A stretch of 28,356 nt of DNA from Methanoprimaticola sp047501175 (GCF_047501175.1 NZ_JBEQWH010000015.1:1-28356); one strand, 5' to 3'. Numbered from the stretch's first letter, positions 13,831 through 22,934 are shown. A program made the numbers and translations. Notes: generated by a model not told the origin, from the letters alone.

Positions 13831-15369
13831 GTGAGCGACAGATACTACATGGGTTTCGATGCCGGAACACAGAGCGTTAAGGTTGCGGTATATGATGCGG
13901 AGCTCCGTTGTGTGGCAGAGGCGTCCAGTCCCACCACGATACGCCATCCCGGACCACGCATGGTCGAGATGGACCCTGACGAGTATCTCAAGCTCACAAT
14001 ACGCGGTATGGCGGAATGTTCGGAACAGATGGTCTCGAAGGGACTGGAGCCTTACGGTATACGCGCCATAATGGGCGATGGGATCATCTGCGGGATAACC
14101 GGCGTTGATGATGAGGGGTCGGCCATAGCCCCGTATGTGAACTATCTCGATTCGCGCACTCAGAGTGATGCGGATGAGATCAACGCCATGGGTCTGAGCA
14201 TATGGGGCGAGGAGACAGGGAACCCTGATGCAAGCTGCATGTTCCCCGCGATGTTTGCCAGGTGGTTCCTGAAGAATCATGAGGGTTTCAAGGAGTCCGG
14301 TACGAAGTTCATACACAACGCCCCCTACATTCTGATGCACCTTGCAGGGCTTAAGGCCCGTGATGCGTTCATCGACCAGGGTGCGATGTCCGGATGGGGA
14401 CTGGGATACGATGTCCTCGGGAAGAGATGGTCGGACGAGCAGCTTTCGATACTGGGTCTGGACAAGGGCATGATGCCCCGTATCGTAAAGCCATGGGACG
14501 TTATAGGTCATCTCACGTCCGATATCGCTGAGCAGACGGGACTCCGTTCTGGGATTCCCATATGCGGAGGTGCCGGGGACACCATGCAGTCGATGCTCGG
14601 ATGCGGGATGTTCCATCCCGGGATGGCAGCGGACATCGCAGGGACCTGCGCGATGTTCTGTGTGTCCACGGACGGGATAGTCCCGGACCTGAGTGTTCCC
14701 GGCAAGGGTCTGATATTCAACAGCGGGTCCCTGGACGATTCATATTTCTATTGGGGTTTCATCCGCACGGGCGGCCTGTCGCTAAGATGGTTCCGCGATG
14801 ATGTGTGCGGAGGTTCCATAGGGTACGACGAGCTCAGCGATTCGGCGAAGGACGTCCCTCCCGGATGCGGGGGCGTGACGTTCCTGCCGTATCTGACAGG
14901 AGGCTACGGGGACGAATCGGATGCGAGCGGCTCGTTCCTCAACATGACTCTGGACACGGATCGTGCCACGTTGTGGCGTTCCGTCCTGGAGGCGATAGGG
15001 TACGACTACATCGGGGTTACCGATGAGTATCGTGCTGCAGGGGTGGACCTTGGGAGGATAACGATAGCCGAGGGCGGGAGTGCCGACGATGTCTGGAACA
15101 AGATAAAGTCCGATATGATCGGGAGCGATGCTGTCGTCATGAGGACTCGCGGCGGGGCCGTCCTCACGAATTGTGCCATGGCATCCTATGCTGTCGGAGA
15201 TTGCTCCGATCTCATCGGGACGCTATCCGATGCGGCAGAGGTGGACAGGTCGTTCTCTCCCGACCCGGAAACGACTAGGCTGTACCGCTCTCTCTATGAT
15301 TCCAGGAGAGAGGTGATGTCCAGGATGATGCCTGTGTTCCCTGTCCTGAAGAGGATGAACGACATCTGA
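13831..15369 (+). CDS. FGGY-family carbohydrate kinase (xylulokinase-like)
   Basis: An ATP-dependent sugar or polyol kinase of 512 residues, the usual length for the family. The N-terminal phosphate loop is GFDAGTQSVKVAVYDAELR (near residues 8-26). The hinge region GGAGDTMQSMLGCG holds the catalytic aspartate and the adenosine domain begins near there. A second nucleotide segment (AEGGSADDVWNKIKSDMIG) lies near 415. It resembles xylulokinases, but the substrate cannot be assigned. The start GTG 13831 fits a leaderless message; ATG 13849 would remove the first residues of the opening strand. There are no sugar transport or isomerase genes nearby, so its pathway is unclear. It converges on tyrA with a shared terminator. 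Confidence 0.85.
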   Translation: MSDRYYMGFDAGTQSVKVAVYDAELRCVAEASSPTTIRHPGPRMVEMDPDEYLKLTIRGMAECSEQMVSKGLEPYGIRAIMGDGIICGITGVDDEGSAIAPYVNYLDSRTQSDADEINAMGLSIWGEETGNPDASCMFPAMFARWFLKNHEGFKESGTKFIHNAPYILMHLAGLKARDAFIDQGAMSGWGLGYDVLGKRWSDEQLSILGLDKGMMPRIVKPWDVIGHLTSDIAEQTGLRSGIPICGGAGDTMQSMLGCGMFHPGMAADIAGTCAMFCVSTDGIVPDLSVPGKGLIFNSGSLDDSYFYWGFIRTGGLSLRWFRDDVCGGSIGYDELSDSAKDVPPGCGGVTFLPYLTGGYGDESDASGSFLNMTLDTDRATLWRSVLEAIGYDYIGVTDEYRAAGVDLGRITIAEGGSADDVWNKIKSDMIGSDAVVMRTRGGAVLTNCAMASYAVGDCSDLIGTLSDAAEVDRSFSPDPETTRLYRSLYDSRREVMSRMMPVFPVLKRMNDI

Positions 15370-15373
15370 AAGA

Positions 15374-15388
15374 GGGGGCGGTGCCCCC
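15374..15388. terminator. Shared hairpin between FGGY kinase and tyrA
   Basis: GGGGGC (15374-15379) and GCCCCC (15383-15388) pair around GGT. The hairpin lies in the 23 bases between two convergent stop codons and has the same stem on both strands, so it can serve both transcripts. There is no clear U-run on either side. Confidence 0.6.
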
Positions 15389-15392
15389 GGGT

Positions 15393-16448
15393 TCAGAGCG
15401 TGAAGTATTCACGTCCCTTGTCCATGAGCTCCTTGAAGGCACGGGGGTCATCGCTCAATGCCGCTTCGACGACATCATGGACGGCCCTGTCGAACTCCTT
15501 CAGCATGGTCTCCCTGGAGGAGTTCATGTGCTGGATCTCATAATACAGTCCCGGGTCTTCGAGTGCCACGGATTTGTTGGTGTCCATCATCTTCTCGAAC
15601 GTAGTGGACGCCACGGATTCCATGTCCTTGAAGGATATCCCGGACCTCTCCAATGCTGTGAAGAACGCTATGTTGACGGCATGGCTCAGTCCCAGAACAT
15701 ATGACATGTACTTGTCATGGTCCTCGATGGGCATCACCCTGATGTTGGCCCCATGGTTCCCAAGCATGTCCATGACCTCGTCCACCGCCTCTCCGGACCC
15801 GCAGTCGCAGACCACGAGGTTCCTGTTGTACATCGATTTGGCGGATGGGCCGAACATGGGGTGGATGGAGCAGACCTTCCTTCTGGATCCCATGTCCCTG
15901 AGGGTGTCTATGAACGGGGACTTCAGCGATGAGAGGTCGAATATGAGCGCATCCGGTTTGCAGATCCCATCAAGCTTCTGCAACATCCCGGGTGTGCGGG
16001 ATATCGGTATGGACACGATCACCACATCCGCCCACTTGGCGTCATCGGTGGTGAGGCCATTGCCGGCGGAGGGGTCGATGATGTCCACACGATGCCCGGA
16101 CTGCCTGAGCATGTCCCCCATCCAACGTCCCATCTTCCCGTATCCGCCGATTATCGCTATGTGGCGGGAGTTCTCGACAGGTCTCGGAAGGGCGGCCTGG
16201 ATCTCTATGGATTCCTGCATGAGGGTCCTGCAGACTGCCTCGGCATAGACGGGGTTCATCCCGTTCTCGAGAGCGAAGCCCCTATAGCGGTCTATGACCG
16301 TGTTCTCCTGCGCGATGTTCCTCACGGCAGCATTGGTACCGACCTTGTTCTCGCCAACCATCTTCGCAAGCTCCAGCCTGCGTCTCATGAGCTCCAGGAG
16401 CTGCCTGTCCACATCGCCGATCTCTGTTCTGATGTCATTCAGTTCCAT
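15393..16448 (-). CDS. tyrA: Chorismate mutase-prephenate dehydrogenase fusion
   Basis: A bifunctional enzyme of 351 residues. Residues 1-85 are an AroQ-type chorismate mutase (MELNDIRTEIGDVDRQLLEL), which turns chorismate into prephenate. Residues from about 93 are a NAD(P)-binding dehydrogenase with a GGYGKMG phosphate loop and the conserved SIHPMFGPS motif, oxidising prephenate or arogenate on the way to tyrosine. There is no ACT domain, so feedback control differs from ACT-containing TyrA. The start ATG 16448 overlaps the aroC end by 10 bases and has GAGGGGAT about 5 bases upstream. It is the last gene of the seven-gene operon, completing the route to the tyrosine branch. Confidence 0.93.
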   Translation of the reverse strand: MELNDIRTEIGDVDRQLLELMRRRLELAKMVGENKVGTNAAVRNIAQENTVIDRYRGFALENGMNPVYAEAVCRTLMQESIEIQAALPRPVENSRHIAIIGGYGKMGRWMGDMLRQSGHRVDIIDPSAGNGLTTDDAKWADVVIVSIPISRTPGMLQKLDGICKPDALIFDLSSLKSPFIDTLRDMGSRRKVCSIHPMFGPSAKSMYNRNLVVCDCGSGEAVDEVMDMLGNHGANIRVMPIEDHDKYMSYVLGLSHAVNIAFFTALERSGISFKDMESVASTTFEKMMDTNKSVALEDPGLYYEIQHMNSSRETMLKEFDRAVHDVVEAALSDDPRAFKELMDKGREYFTL

Positions 16449-17509
16449 CGGTATCCCCTCGCAATCTGGTCCGCTATCGTCAGTGCGGCCATGGCCTCCA
16501 CCACCGCCACCGCTCTCGGAACGATGCACGGGTCGTGTCTTCCTTCGACGGAAACGGTGTCGTCCGTCCCATCCTTCAGGTTGATCGTCTCCTGTTCGAT
16601 CCCAATGGACGGCGTGGGTTTGAATACGACTCTGAATACGACAGGCGCCCCGTCGCACATCCCCCCTACTATGCCTCCCATATGGTTGCTCTTGGTGGTG
16701 ATGCGACCGTCGCACATGCGGTATCCGTCATTTGATTCGGATCCGCGCATCATCGCCAGTTCGAACCCGTCCCCGAACTCTATGCCCTTGCATGCAGGTA
16801 TCCCGAACATCGCCCTTGCCAGTTCGGCATCCAATGCCTCGAACCAGATGCCTCCGAACCCTATGGGCAGTCCTGTGATGATGCATTCGACCGTCCCGCC
16901 GACACTGTCATGTGCGGCACCGGCACTCTCTATGTGGTCACGCATGAGGACGTCCATCCTCGATGTGCACGCACGTGTGGCAAACTCCCTGGATCCCCTG
17001 GCCTCATCTGCCGAATGGGACGTCCCGTCAATCACTTCTCCTATGGATCTGGTGAACGCATCGATGCGTATCCCGTTCGTGAGGAGCATCTGCTTCGCGA
17101 TCGATCCGGCGGCGACGATCGCTGCCGTCAGCCTTCCCGAGAACTGACCGCTTCCGCGAAGGTCATGGTCCGGAAACCTAAGAAGCGCAGGCAGGTCGGC
17201 GTGACCAGGTCTGGGGGTGTCGTAGAACTTCAGGTATTTCGAACCGTCAGTGTTGCCGTTCTCTATGATCATCAGGATCGGTTGTCCGGTGGCCTTCCCG
17301 TCGACGACTCCTTGTGCGATCATGACCTTGTCGGCCTCTCTGCGTGGTGTCCCGATCTTCCCGGTGGGTTTCCTCAGGGCCATCTCGCACTCCATCATGT
17401 CCTCATCCACGGGGAATCCCGCGGGGACCCCTTCCAGTATGCCTCCGACGCACGGGCCGTGGCTTCTGCCGAAGAGACTGAACCTCACCTTGGTGCCGAT
17501 CTCGTACAT
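16439..17509 (-). CDS. aroC: Chorismate synthase
   Basis: This enzyme converts 5-enolpyruvylshikimate 3-phosphate to chorismate, using reduced FMN. It has 356 residues. Hallmarks are FGRSHGPCVGG near the start, RPGHADLPALLRFPDHDLRGSGQFSGRLTAA split over residues 99-131, and the C-terminal stretch GRHDPCIVPRAVAVVEAMAA. ATG 17509 (MYEIGTKVRFSLFG) overlaps the aroA end by 25 bases. No flavin reductase is fused, so a cellular reductase must supply FMNH2. Confidence 0.96.
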   Translation of the reverse strand: MYEIGTKVRFSLFGRSHGPCVGGILEGVPAGFPVDEDMMECEMALRKPTGKIGTPRREADKVMIAQGVVDGKATGQPILMIIENGNTDGSKYLKFYDTPRPGHADLPALLRFPDHDLRGSGQFSGRLTAAIVAAGSIAKQMLLTNGIRIDAFTRSIGEVIDGTSHSADEARGSREFATRACTSRMDVLMRDHIESAGAAHDSVGGTVECIITGLPIGFGGIWFEALDAELARAMFGIPACKGIEFGDGFELAMMRGSESNDGYRMCDGRITTKSNHMGGIVGGMCDGAPVVFRVVFKPTPSIGIEQETINLKDGTDDTVSVEGRHDPCIVPRAVAVVEAMAALTIADQIARGYRWN

Positions 17510-18768
17510 CGTTGGACCTCCGATAAGAGCCCTATCGTCCTCATGGCCTCCGGGAATCCAGGGAAGGAAACCGAGGCGCACTCGGGGTCGTCCATTGTGA
17601 CCGGCCCCTCACAGAGTATGGATGCCACGGCCGCGGACATCATGATCCTGTGGTCGCCGTGGTGTTCGACATGACCTCCGCGGAGTCTCCGGACCCCGTG
17701 GATTATGCATCCGTCATCGGTGCCTTCGACGTTCCCTCCGAGCGCGTTGATCATCCTCACGGTGGTCTCTATCCTGTCGCTCTCCTTGAATCTCAGTTGC
17801 GGAGCCCCGTATAGTCTGCTGTCCCCTTCTGCGGTGCAGAGAAGGACGGTCACGATCGGGAACAGGTCCGGTACACTGCCCATGTCTATGTCGCACGCCT
17901 TGAGGGTACGTCCCTCCACTTTGGCGGATATGCCCTCTACGGTGACGTCCGCCCCGGCCTGGCGCAGGATATCCAGGATCACCTTGTCCCCCTGAGGGTC
18001 GGCGGGGTCCATCCCCGTGACCGTGCATCTCCCACCAAGGGCTCCTGCGACGAGCGGGAACGCCGCCGACGAGTAGTCTGCGGGAACAGAGTAGTCGTAT
18101 GCCTTGTACCCAGTGCCGGAGACGGTGAAGACGTTGCCTTCCCGGGACGCGTTTGCTCCGAACAGTCCCATCATGTGCGTCGTGACATCCAGGTACGGGG
18201 CTGAGACCAGGTTGCCTCCGATCTCGATCTTCGATCCGGAAGGGAGCATGGGGGATGTCAGCAACAGGGACGTCACGAACTGGGAGCTGACGCTGCCGTC
18301 TATGAGCATGTGACCGCCCCGATTTGGACCTTTGACGGTGACCGGGGGGAGTCCGCCGTTCGACCGGCATTCCACACCGCAGGCCTCCAGGGAATCCAGG
18401 AGGGGTCCCATGGGCCTCTTCTTCAACGATTCGTCGCCGGTTATCGTCACAGGATCGTCGAACAGGGAGCAGATCCCTGTCAGGATCCTCATGGTGGTCC
18501 CCGAGTTGGCGGCATCCACGGGGTCGGCAGGAGCTCTCAGTTCGCCGCCATCCACCGTTGCGACGTTCCCGTCCAGCGATATGCCGGCTCCCATGGCACG
18601 GCATGCAGACATCGTGGCCAGGGTGTCCGCCGATAGGAGACAGTTGGTCACGATGGAACGGCCCTTCGCCATCGATGCAAGGAACAATGCCCTGTGCGTA
18701 TGGCTCTTCGATGGAGGCGGTGATATCGTTCCCTCTATCCTGCCTCCCTGGAATGAAATGGTGGTCAT
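17485..18768 (-). CDS. aroA: 3-phosphoshikimate 1-carboxyvinyltransferase (EPSP synthase)
   Basis: This enzyme transfers enolpyruvate from PEP to shikimate 3-phosphate. It has 427 residues, the normal length. The N-terminal PPPSKSHTHRALFLASMA and the NSGTTMRIL motif bind PEP and shikimate phosphate; FKESDRI and HGDHRIMMS complete the active site. ATG 18768 has GAGGTG 6 bases upstream; GTG 18777 would lie over that ribosome site and is rejected. The start overlaps the shikimate kinase stop by 4 bases (ATGA). Confidence 0.96.
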   Translation of the reverse strand: MTTISFQGGRIEGTISPPPSKSHTHRALFLASMAKGRSIVTNCLLSADTLATMSACRAMGAGISLDGNVATVDGGELRAPADPVDAANSGTTMRILTGICSLFDDPVTITGDESLKKRPMGPLLDSLEACGVECRSNGGLPPVTVKGPNRGGHMLIDGSVSSQFVTSLLLTSPMLPSGSKIEIGGNLVSAPYLDVTTHMMGLFGANASREGNVFTVSGTGYKAYDYSVPADYSSAAFPLVAGALGGRCTVTGMDPADPQGDKVILDILRQAGADVTVEGISAKVEGRTLKACDIDMGSVPDLFPIVTVLLCTAEGDSRLYGAPQLRFKESDRIETTVRMINALGGNVEGTDDGCIIHGVRRLRGGHVEHHGDHRIMMSAAVASILCEGPVTMDDPECASVSFPGFPEAMRTIGLLSEVQRCTRSAPR

Positions 18769-19604
18769 TGTCCGCACCTCGTCACTGTGAATATGATGTC
18801 CATGGACTCCAGGCCCATCCTCTCCGCGAAATCCCTACCCTCGTCCCTCTCCACGACGATCGCCACCGCAGGTCCCGAGCCAGACATCCCTGCGCCGAGC
18901 GCACCCAGCTCCATCGCCTTCTCGGCAACGGAGTTGTCCACGCCCTGTACGGATGATATGATCCTGCCGTTGGCGGTCATCGCCCTGAACGGCTCCTCCA
19001 TGGCCATCCCGATGGCTTCCTGCATCTGGGGTGCGACCGAATGGAGCCTCTCCAGGGGCATGGTCGATTTCCTGATCTTGAACCTGGGGACCGCGATCAC
19101 GACATCGAATTCGCCGATGTCCCTCCGATCCAGGATCGTGTCCTCGCGATTGTCCGTCATCACGATCCCTCCGAGTCCGCATCCGCATGCGTCATCGAAC
19201 GATCCCGTGACCGTGACCTTGGCCTCCCTGGCGCATTGGACCCCGAGTCTGATCAGGTCCACCGCGTCCATGTCCTGGCCGATCTCCCGGAACACTGCCC
19301 GGAGGATGGCATTGCAAGCGGCACTGCTGCTCTTGAGGCCTCTGGAGACCGGGATCTCCGAATCTATGCCGAGGGTCCACCCCTCCGGCTCGGGGAGTCC
19401 CGCCCGTTCGTACGCTCTGCGGACGCAGATGGAGGCCATGTTGGTATCCTCCGTGGGGTCGTTGGATATCGAGACGGTCCTGCAGCTCCCCCCCTCTGTG
19501 AACTCGGCTTCCGTCCTCAGATCGACCCCGATCGTCGCACCTATGCCACATGGCATCGCGTTGATCACGGTGATCGACCCATGGGACGTTCCAATGGATG
19601 TCAT
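18765..19604 (-). CDS. aroK: Archaeal shikimate kinase (GHMP type)
   Basis: This enzyme phosphorylates shikimate at the 3-hydroxyl with ATP. It has 279 residues and belongs to the GHMP kinase superfamily, not the bacterial P-loop AroK family. The ATP loop is PVSRGLKSSSAA (residues 85-96) and a glycine-rich C-terminal motif is GAGMSGSGPAVAIV. ATG 19604 has GAGGT 7 bases upstream and overlaps the AroDE stop by 4 bases. The frame upstream is open but lies in AroDE. Confidence 0.95.
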   Translation of the reverse strand: MTSIGTSHGSITVINAMPCGIGATIGVDLRTEAEFTEGGSCRTVSISNDPTEDTNMASICVRRAYERAGLPEPEGWTLGIDSEIPVSRGLKSSSAACNAILRAVFREIGQDMDAVDLIRLGVQCAREAKVTVTGSFDDACGCGLGGIVMTDNREDTILDRRDIGEFDVVIAVPRFKIRKSTMPLERLHSVAPQMQEAIGMAMEEPFRAMTANGRIISSVQGVDNSVAEKAMELGALGAGMSGSGPAVAIVVERDEGRDFAERMGLESMDIIFTVTRCGQ

Positions 19605-20905
19605 ATCTGAGACCTCATCGTGTCGAACATCCCTTCGATCCCGGTCCACATCTCGAACGATGCCGCACCCTGTCCGGCGAGCATGTCCTCCCCGTACGCG
19701 ACCCTGCATCCTCTCGATCTGGCCTGATGGATGAGCGCGGTCTCCTTCCCGTATACCATGTCGAAGACGGTCTGCTCCTGTTGGATGGCCGAGATGTTGA
19801 TGGGATACGGTCCATCGGAGTACATCCCTACGGGGGTGCAGTTCACGATGATGTCATACATCATGACGGACACGGATTTGCCGCATCTGAATGTGGCACC
19901 GAAATCGGATGCGAGTCCGGAGCCGGATTCCGCGTTGCGTCCGGTTATGGTGACATCGCATCCCCTCTCGGTCATATAGTGGGCGCAGGAACGGGCAGCG
20001 CCTCCGGATCCCATTATCAGGACCCTGCGGTCCTCTGCCTCGAACCCCGCCTTTGTGAGTGCGGTGTGGATGCCCAATACATCCGTGTTCCTGCCCACGA
20101 GTCTGCCGTTCTCGTTGACGACCGTGTTAACGGCACCTATCGCGGAGGCGTCCCTGTCCACGGAGTCGAGGTGGTCCATTATGTCCTGCTTGTATGGGAT
20201 GGTGACATTCAGTCCCCTGATGTCGTATCCTCTGACGACCTCCTCCATCTGGTCGAGGTCCGTGGTATCGAACGGCAGGTACACCCCGTTCACGTTCGCC
20301 TCCTTCAAGGCAGCATCGTGCATTGCCGGCGACCTGCTCTTGGAAATGGGGCTTCCGACGAGCCCGAGGATCATGCAATCGTCGCCCAGCATCTCCATGT
20401 CGGAGGCTCTCAATTGTCCGGGCGCGGTCGGTTCCCCGACATATCCGAAGCTGAACTCGTTCCCGAGGATGGATGCCCTTATGCGTGTGATGGTGCCTAA
20501 TGCGCCCATCCCGAGGATCACATGGGGTCTCTTCAAGGACCTGGCGGCATCGAGTATGCTCGTGAGGTCTCTGAACGAGCCCACGGAGAACGCACCCTTG
20601 GCTATGTCGCAGTCCATTCCGTTCAGTATGGAGGCTATGCGCTCGGCGTTGGGCGTTCCAGTGAAATCATGATGGGATGCCACGACCTTCAGGTGTGTAT
20701 CGGGCCTGTGCTCCTCCCCGATGTCGATCATGCCGTCGAACCCTTCGGGTAGCACATCCAGATCTATGGGACCGCGGTATGTCACCAGGAGGTCCCTGTC
20801 TCTGACCTCCGGAACAGACCCGAGCAGGTCGAGGCGTATCTCGACCATCCTCGTATCGCATTCCTCGAGCTCCGAGACGGAACTGAGCGACGCGCAGACT
20901 CTCAT
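19601..20905 (-). CDS. aroDE: Fused 3-dehydroquinate dehydratase-shikimate dehydrogenase
   Basis: Two consecutive shikimate-pathway enzymes in one 434-residue chain. Residues 1-175 are a type I dehydratase: VEIRLDLL, the catalytic histidine in VASHHDFTGTP, the Schiff-base lysine in DCDIAKGAF, and a closing APGQL. Residues from about 178 are shikimate dehydrogenase: SPISKSRSP and NVTIPYK (catalytic Lys), GRNTDVLGIHTAL (catalytic Asp), the NADP loop GSGGAARS and NCTPVGM. Both active sites look complete. Fusions of this kind are known in plants and some bacteria, while many archaea keep separate genes. ATG 20905 overlaps the DHQ synthase stop by one base (TGATG). Confidence 0.95.
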   Translation of the reverse strand: MRVCASLSSVSELEECDTRMVEIRLDLLGSVPEVRDRDLLVTYRGPIDLDVLPEGFDGMIDIGEEHRPDTHLKVVASHHDFTGTPNAERIASILNGMDCDIAKGAFSVGSFRDLTSILDAARSLKRPHVILGMGALGTITRIRASILGNEFSFGYVGEPTAPGQLRASDMEMLGDDCMILGLVGSPISKSRSPAMHDAALKEANVNGVYLPFDTTDLDQMEEVVRGYDIRGLNVTIPYKQDIMDHLDSVDRDASAIGAVNTVVNENGRLVGRNTDVLGIHTALTKAGFEAEDRRVLIMGSGGAARSCAHYMTERGCDVTITGRNAESGSGLASDFGATFRCGKSVSVMMYDIIVNCTPVGMYSDGPYPINISAIQQEQTVFDMVYGKETALIHQARSRGCRVAYGEDMLAGQGAASFEMWTGIEGMFDTMRSQI

Positions 20906-21918
20906 CAAAGCTCCGTGATCGTCTCGTCGATCTTCATTCCGAAGTGGCGGCCACCCGATTCTAACCTGGCCAGGACTTTGTCTCCCTTCTTCAGGGCAGA
21001 CGCGGATATCGAGCCGTCCCTTGTGACGAGCTTCACGGTCTCCGCATTCTGGAGGATGGTGGTGTATTCGTGCTCCCCGTCAGTCGCGGTGACGATCAGG
21101 AGGGGTCTTTGCTCCACCTTGCACCTTCCGACGGAGGACACCCTCGTGGAACCGTCCCTCTTGACGAGGACTATGCTGTCTCCGGACCTGTACTCGGACA
21201 GGTACCTGGTGCGGCATTCCGTGCCCATGGCGTATGCATGGACGGCCCCGGCATTGACCCTGAAGGGTCTGGCGGCAACGTAACCGTTGTCCTCGCTCTC
21301 GCTCTGTACGAGGAACAGGCATGCCGCCTGGGACCCGATGAGCATCCCTTCTCCGGGGGACATGTTTGTTATGGTGTCCACGCAGACGCGGTCGCCGATC
21401 TCGATGTTGCGGGTACCCAATACCTCTATCTCGGTGAGCTCTACGGTGCCGTTGTCCTGGAGTATGTTGGAGAACGCACGTATCTCGTTGGGATCCTTGG
21501 TACAGACGACGATGCCGTCGACGCCCTTCTCGAGCGTCTGCATGTACAGCTTGGCCTGCTCCACAGAATCGGCGCACGCGAAGACCCTGGTCCCCGTGTT
21601 CCTGAACTTCGCGATCAGGTTCTCGAGGGGGATGACCGTCCAGTCCCTGGAGTCCAGTACCACCCCGTCCCGCTTCCCGGCGAGCCCGAACGCATGTTCC
21701 TGGTCCTCTGGGGTGGAGAGCTCCACGAGTTCGAAGTTCCCGGACAGTTCGCCATCATCGTTGTAGATGAGTGTGATCTTCCCGAGCTCGGAGAAGCATT
21801 GGTCCTCCGGGCGTACGATGACCTTGTCTATTCCCGATTCGAAGGCGGAGATCACAAGCTCCTTGCGCGCTTCCATGTCTTCGGGGATGTCCGCCCTGAT
21901 CCAGATTTCCTTCTCCAT
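20905..21918 (-). CDS. aroB': 3-dehydroquinate synthase II (archaeal AroB')
   Basis: This enzyme oxidatively deaminates 2-amino-3,7-dideoxy-threo-hept-6-ulosonate and cyclises it to 3-dehydroquinate, replacing bacterial AroB. It has 337 residues. The first part is IWIRADIPEDMEARKELVISA, and the C-terminal half carries the family stretch SPGEGMLIGSQAACLFLVQSE followed by YVAARPFRVNAGAVHAY (split here). The start ATG 21918 comes 5 bases after the previous stop. It works directly on the product of the upstream gene. Confidence 0.95.
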   Translation of the reverse strand: MEKEIWIRADIPEDMEARKELVISAFESGIDKVIVRPEDQCFSELGKITLIYNDDGELSGNFELVELSTPEDQEHAFGLAGKRDGVVLDSRDWTVIPLENLIAKFRNTGTRVFACADSVEQAKLYMQTLEKGVDGIVVCTKDPNEIRAFSNILQDNGTVELTEIEVLGTRNIEIGDRVCVDTITNMSPGEGMLIGSQAACLFLVQSESEDNGYVAARPFRVNAGAVHAYAMGTECRTRYLSEYRSGDSIVLVKRDGSTRVSSVGRCKVEQRPLLIVTATDGEHEYTTILQNAETVKLVTRDGSISASALKKGDKVLARLESGGRHFGMKIDETITEL

Positions 21919-21923
21919 GGGTA

Positions 21924-22721
21924 TCAGCTCAGGTTCTTCTTCATCGACTCCTCGACCGTGTACCCTTCAAGGACGATGTCGGAGATCGCTCTGGTCATCT
22001 TCTCGATGTTGTTGTGCTGGAACACGTTCCTTCCTATGGAGACCCCGTGGCCTCCTGCCTGTATGGAGTCGTAGACCATGTGAAGGATGTCCGAGTCGGA
22101 CTTCATCTTCGGTCCTCCTGCGATGACGACTGGTGCGAGGGCACCCTTGACCACGTCGCGGAAGGAGTCTATGTCGCCGGTGTAGCTGCATTTGACGATG
22201 TCCGCACCGAGCTCGGTGGCGACACGCGCCGCATGGGCGACGGCCTGGGGGTCGTACGAGTTCTGGATCTTGGGTCCGCGGGCGTATGCCATGACCAGGA
22301 ACGGCATCCCCCACTCGGCGCACTCCTTCGAGACGCGTCCGATGTCGGACAGCATCTCGCCCTCCGTCTCCGCACCGACGTTAAGGTGGACGGAGACCGC
22401 GTCCGCTCCGCTCTTTATGGCCTCCTCGACGGATGTTACGAGGACCTTGCTGTTGCTGCTGACCCCGATGTCCGTGGAGGCGGACAGGTGCATGATCAGT
22501 CCGATGTCATTCCCGCTGCTCCTGTGGCTGTAGCGGATGAGCCCCTTGTGCATCAGGACAGCGGTGGCACCACCGTTGGCGACATCATCGACCGTTTTCT
22601 TCATATCGATCAGGCCGGGGACAGGTCCGATCGAGATCCCGTGATCCATGGGAACTATGACGCAGTTCCCCGTGTTCCTGTCCATAATCCTCTCAAGCCT
22701 GACGCTTTTTCCGAACATCAT
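21924..22721 (-). CDS. aroA': 2-amino-3,7-dideoxy-D-threo-hept-6-ulosonate synthase (archaeal AroA')
   Basis: A class I aldolase-fold enzyme that condenses 6-deoxy-5-ketofructose 1-phosphate with aspartate semialdehyde, the first step of the archaeal route to dehydroquinate. Motifs include VIVPMDHGISIGPVPGL, an aldolase lysine in GADIVKCSYTGD, and GGPKMKSDSDIL. Two ATGs (22721 and 22718) follow GGTGA (22727-22731), and the TATA box at 22756-22765 places the message start near 22733. ATG 22748 would then lie before the transcript and is rejected. The chosen protein has 265 residues and starts like other family members (GKSVRLERI). It heads the aro operon. Confidence 0.93.
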   Translation of the reverse strand: MMFGKSVRLERIMDRNTGNCVIVPMDHGISIGPVPGLIDMKKTVDDVANGGATAVLMHKGLIRYSHRSSGNDIGLIMHLSASTDIGVSSNSKVLVTSVEEAIKSGADAVSVHLNVGAETEGEMLSDIGRVSKECAEWGMPFLVMAYARGPKIQNSYDPQAVAHAARVATELGADIVKCSYTGDIDSFRDVVKGALAPVVIAGGPKMKSDSDILHMVYDSIQAGGHGVSIGRNVFQHNNIEKMTRAISDIVLEGYTVEESMKKNLS

Positions 22722-22755
22722 GTTCTTCACCGTGCTACGTGCTAACATGCGACCC

Positions 22756-22793
22756 TATTTTATTCTTGGGTTCGCATGTGCGCATTATGCGCA
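22756..22793 (-). promoter_or_regulatory. Promoter and palindrome of the aro operon
   Basis: On the minus strand GAATAAAATA (22765-22756) is the TATA box. Just upstream lies a 15-base palindrome, TGCGCAT-T-ATGCGCA (22779-22793), with perfect 7-base arms, about 13 bases beyond the TATA box. Partial copies (CGCATG, CACGCG) flank it. It is a likely regulator site for aromatic amino acid control; it does not resemble the TGTACA-type TrpY box. Confidence 0.5.
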
Positions 22794-22900
22794 TACACGC
22801 GATTGTCCGAACGAATGTGGATGTTTTCTTTAAGTCATCGGAAATGGACATCTCGGCTGCTGATGCCCTGTCGTCGAAGAGTCGGGACGCAATGGCAAAG

Positions 22901-22908
22901 CTTATAAT
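22901..22908 (+). promoter_or_regulatory. Promoter of tRNA-Ala
   Basis: CTTATAAT lies about 30 bases before the first base of the tRNA (22935), giving a message start a few bases upstream of the mature 5' end. Confidence 0.65.
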
Positions 22909-22934
22909 GGGGTCTTGATTACGAGGTCTTAACT

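Noticed and set aside
22722..22748. ATG 22748 as the start of aroA'
   Set aside because: It lies only about 10 bases from the TATA box and so before the expected message start; GGTGA precedes ATG 22721 instead.
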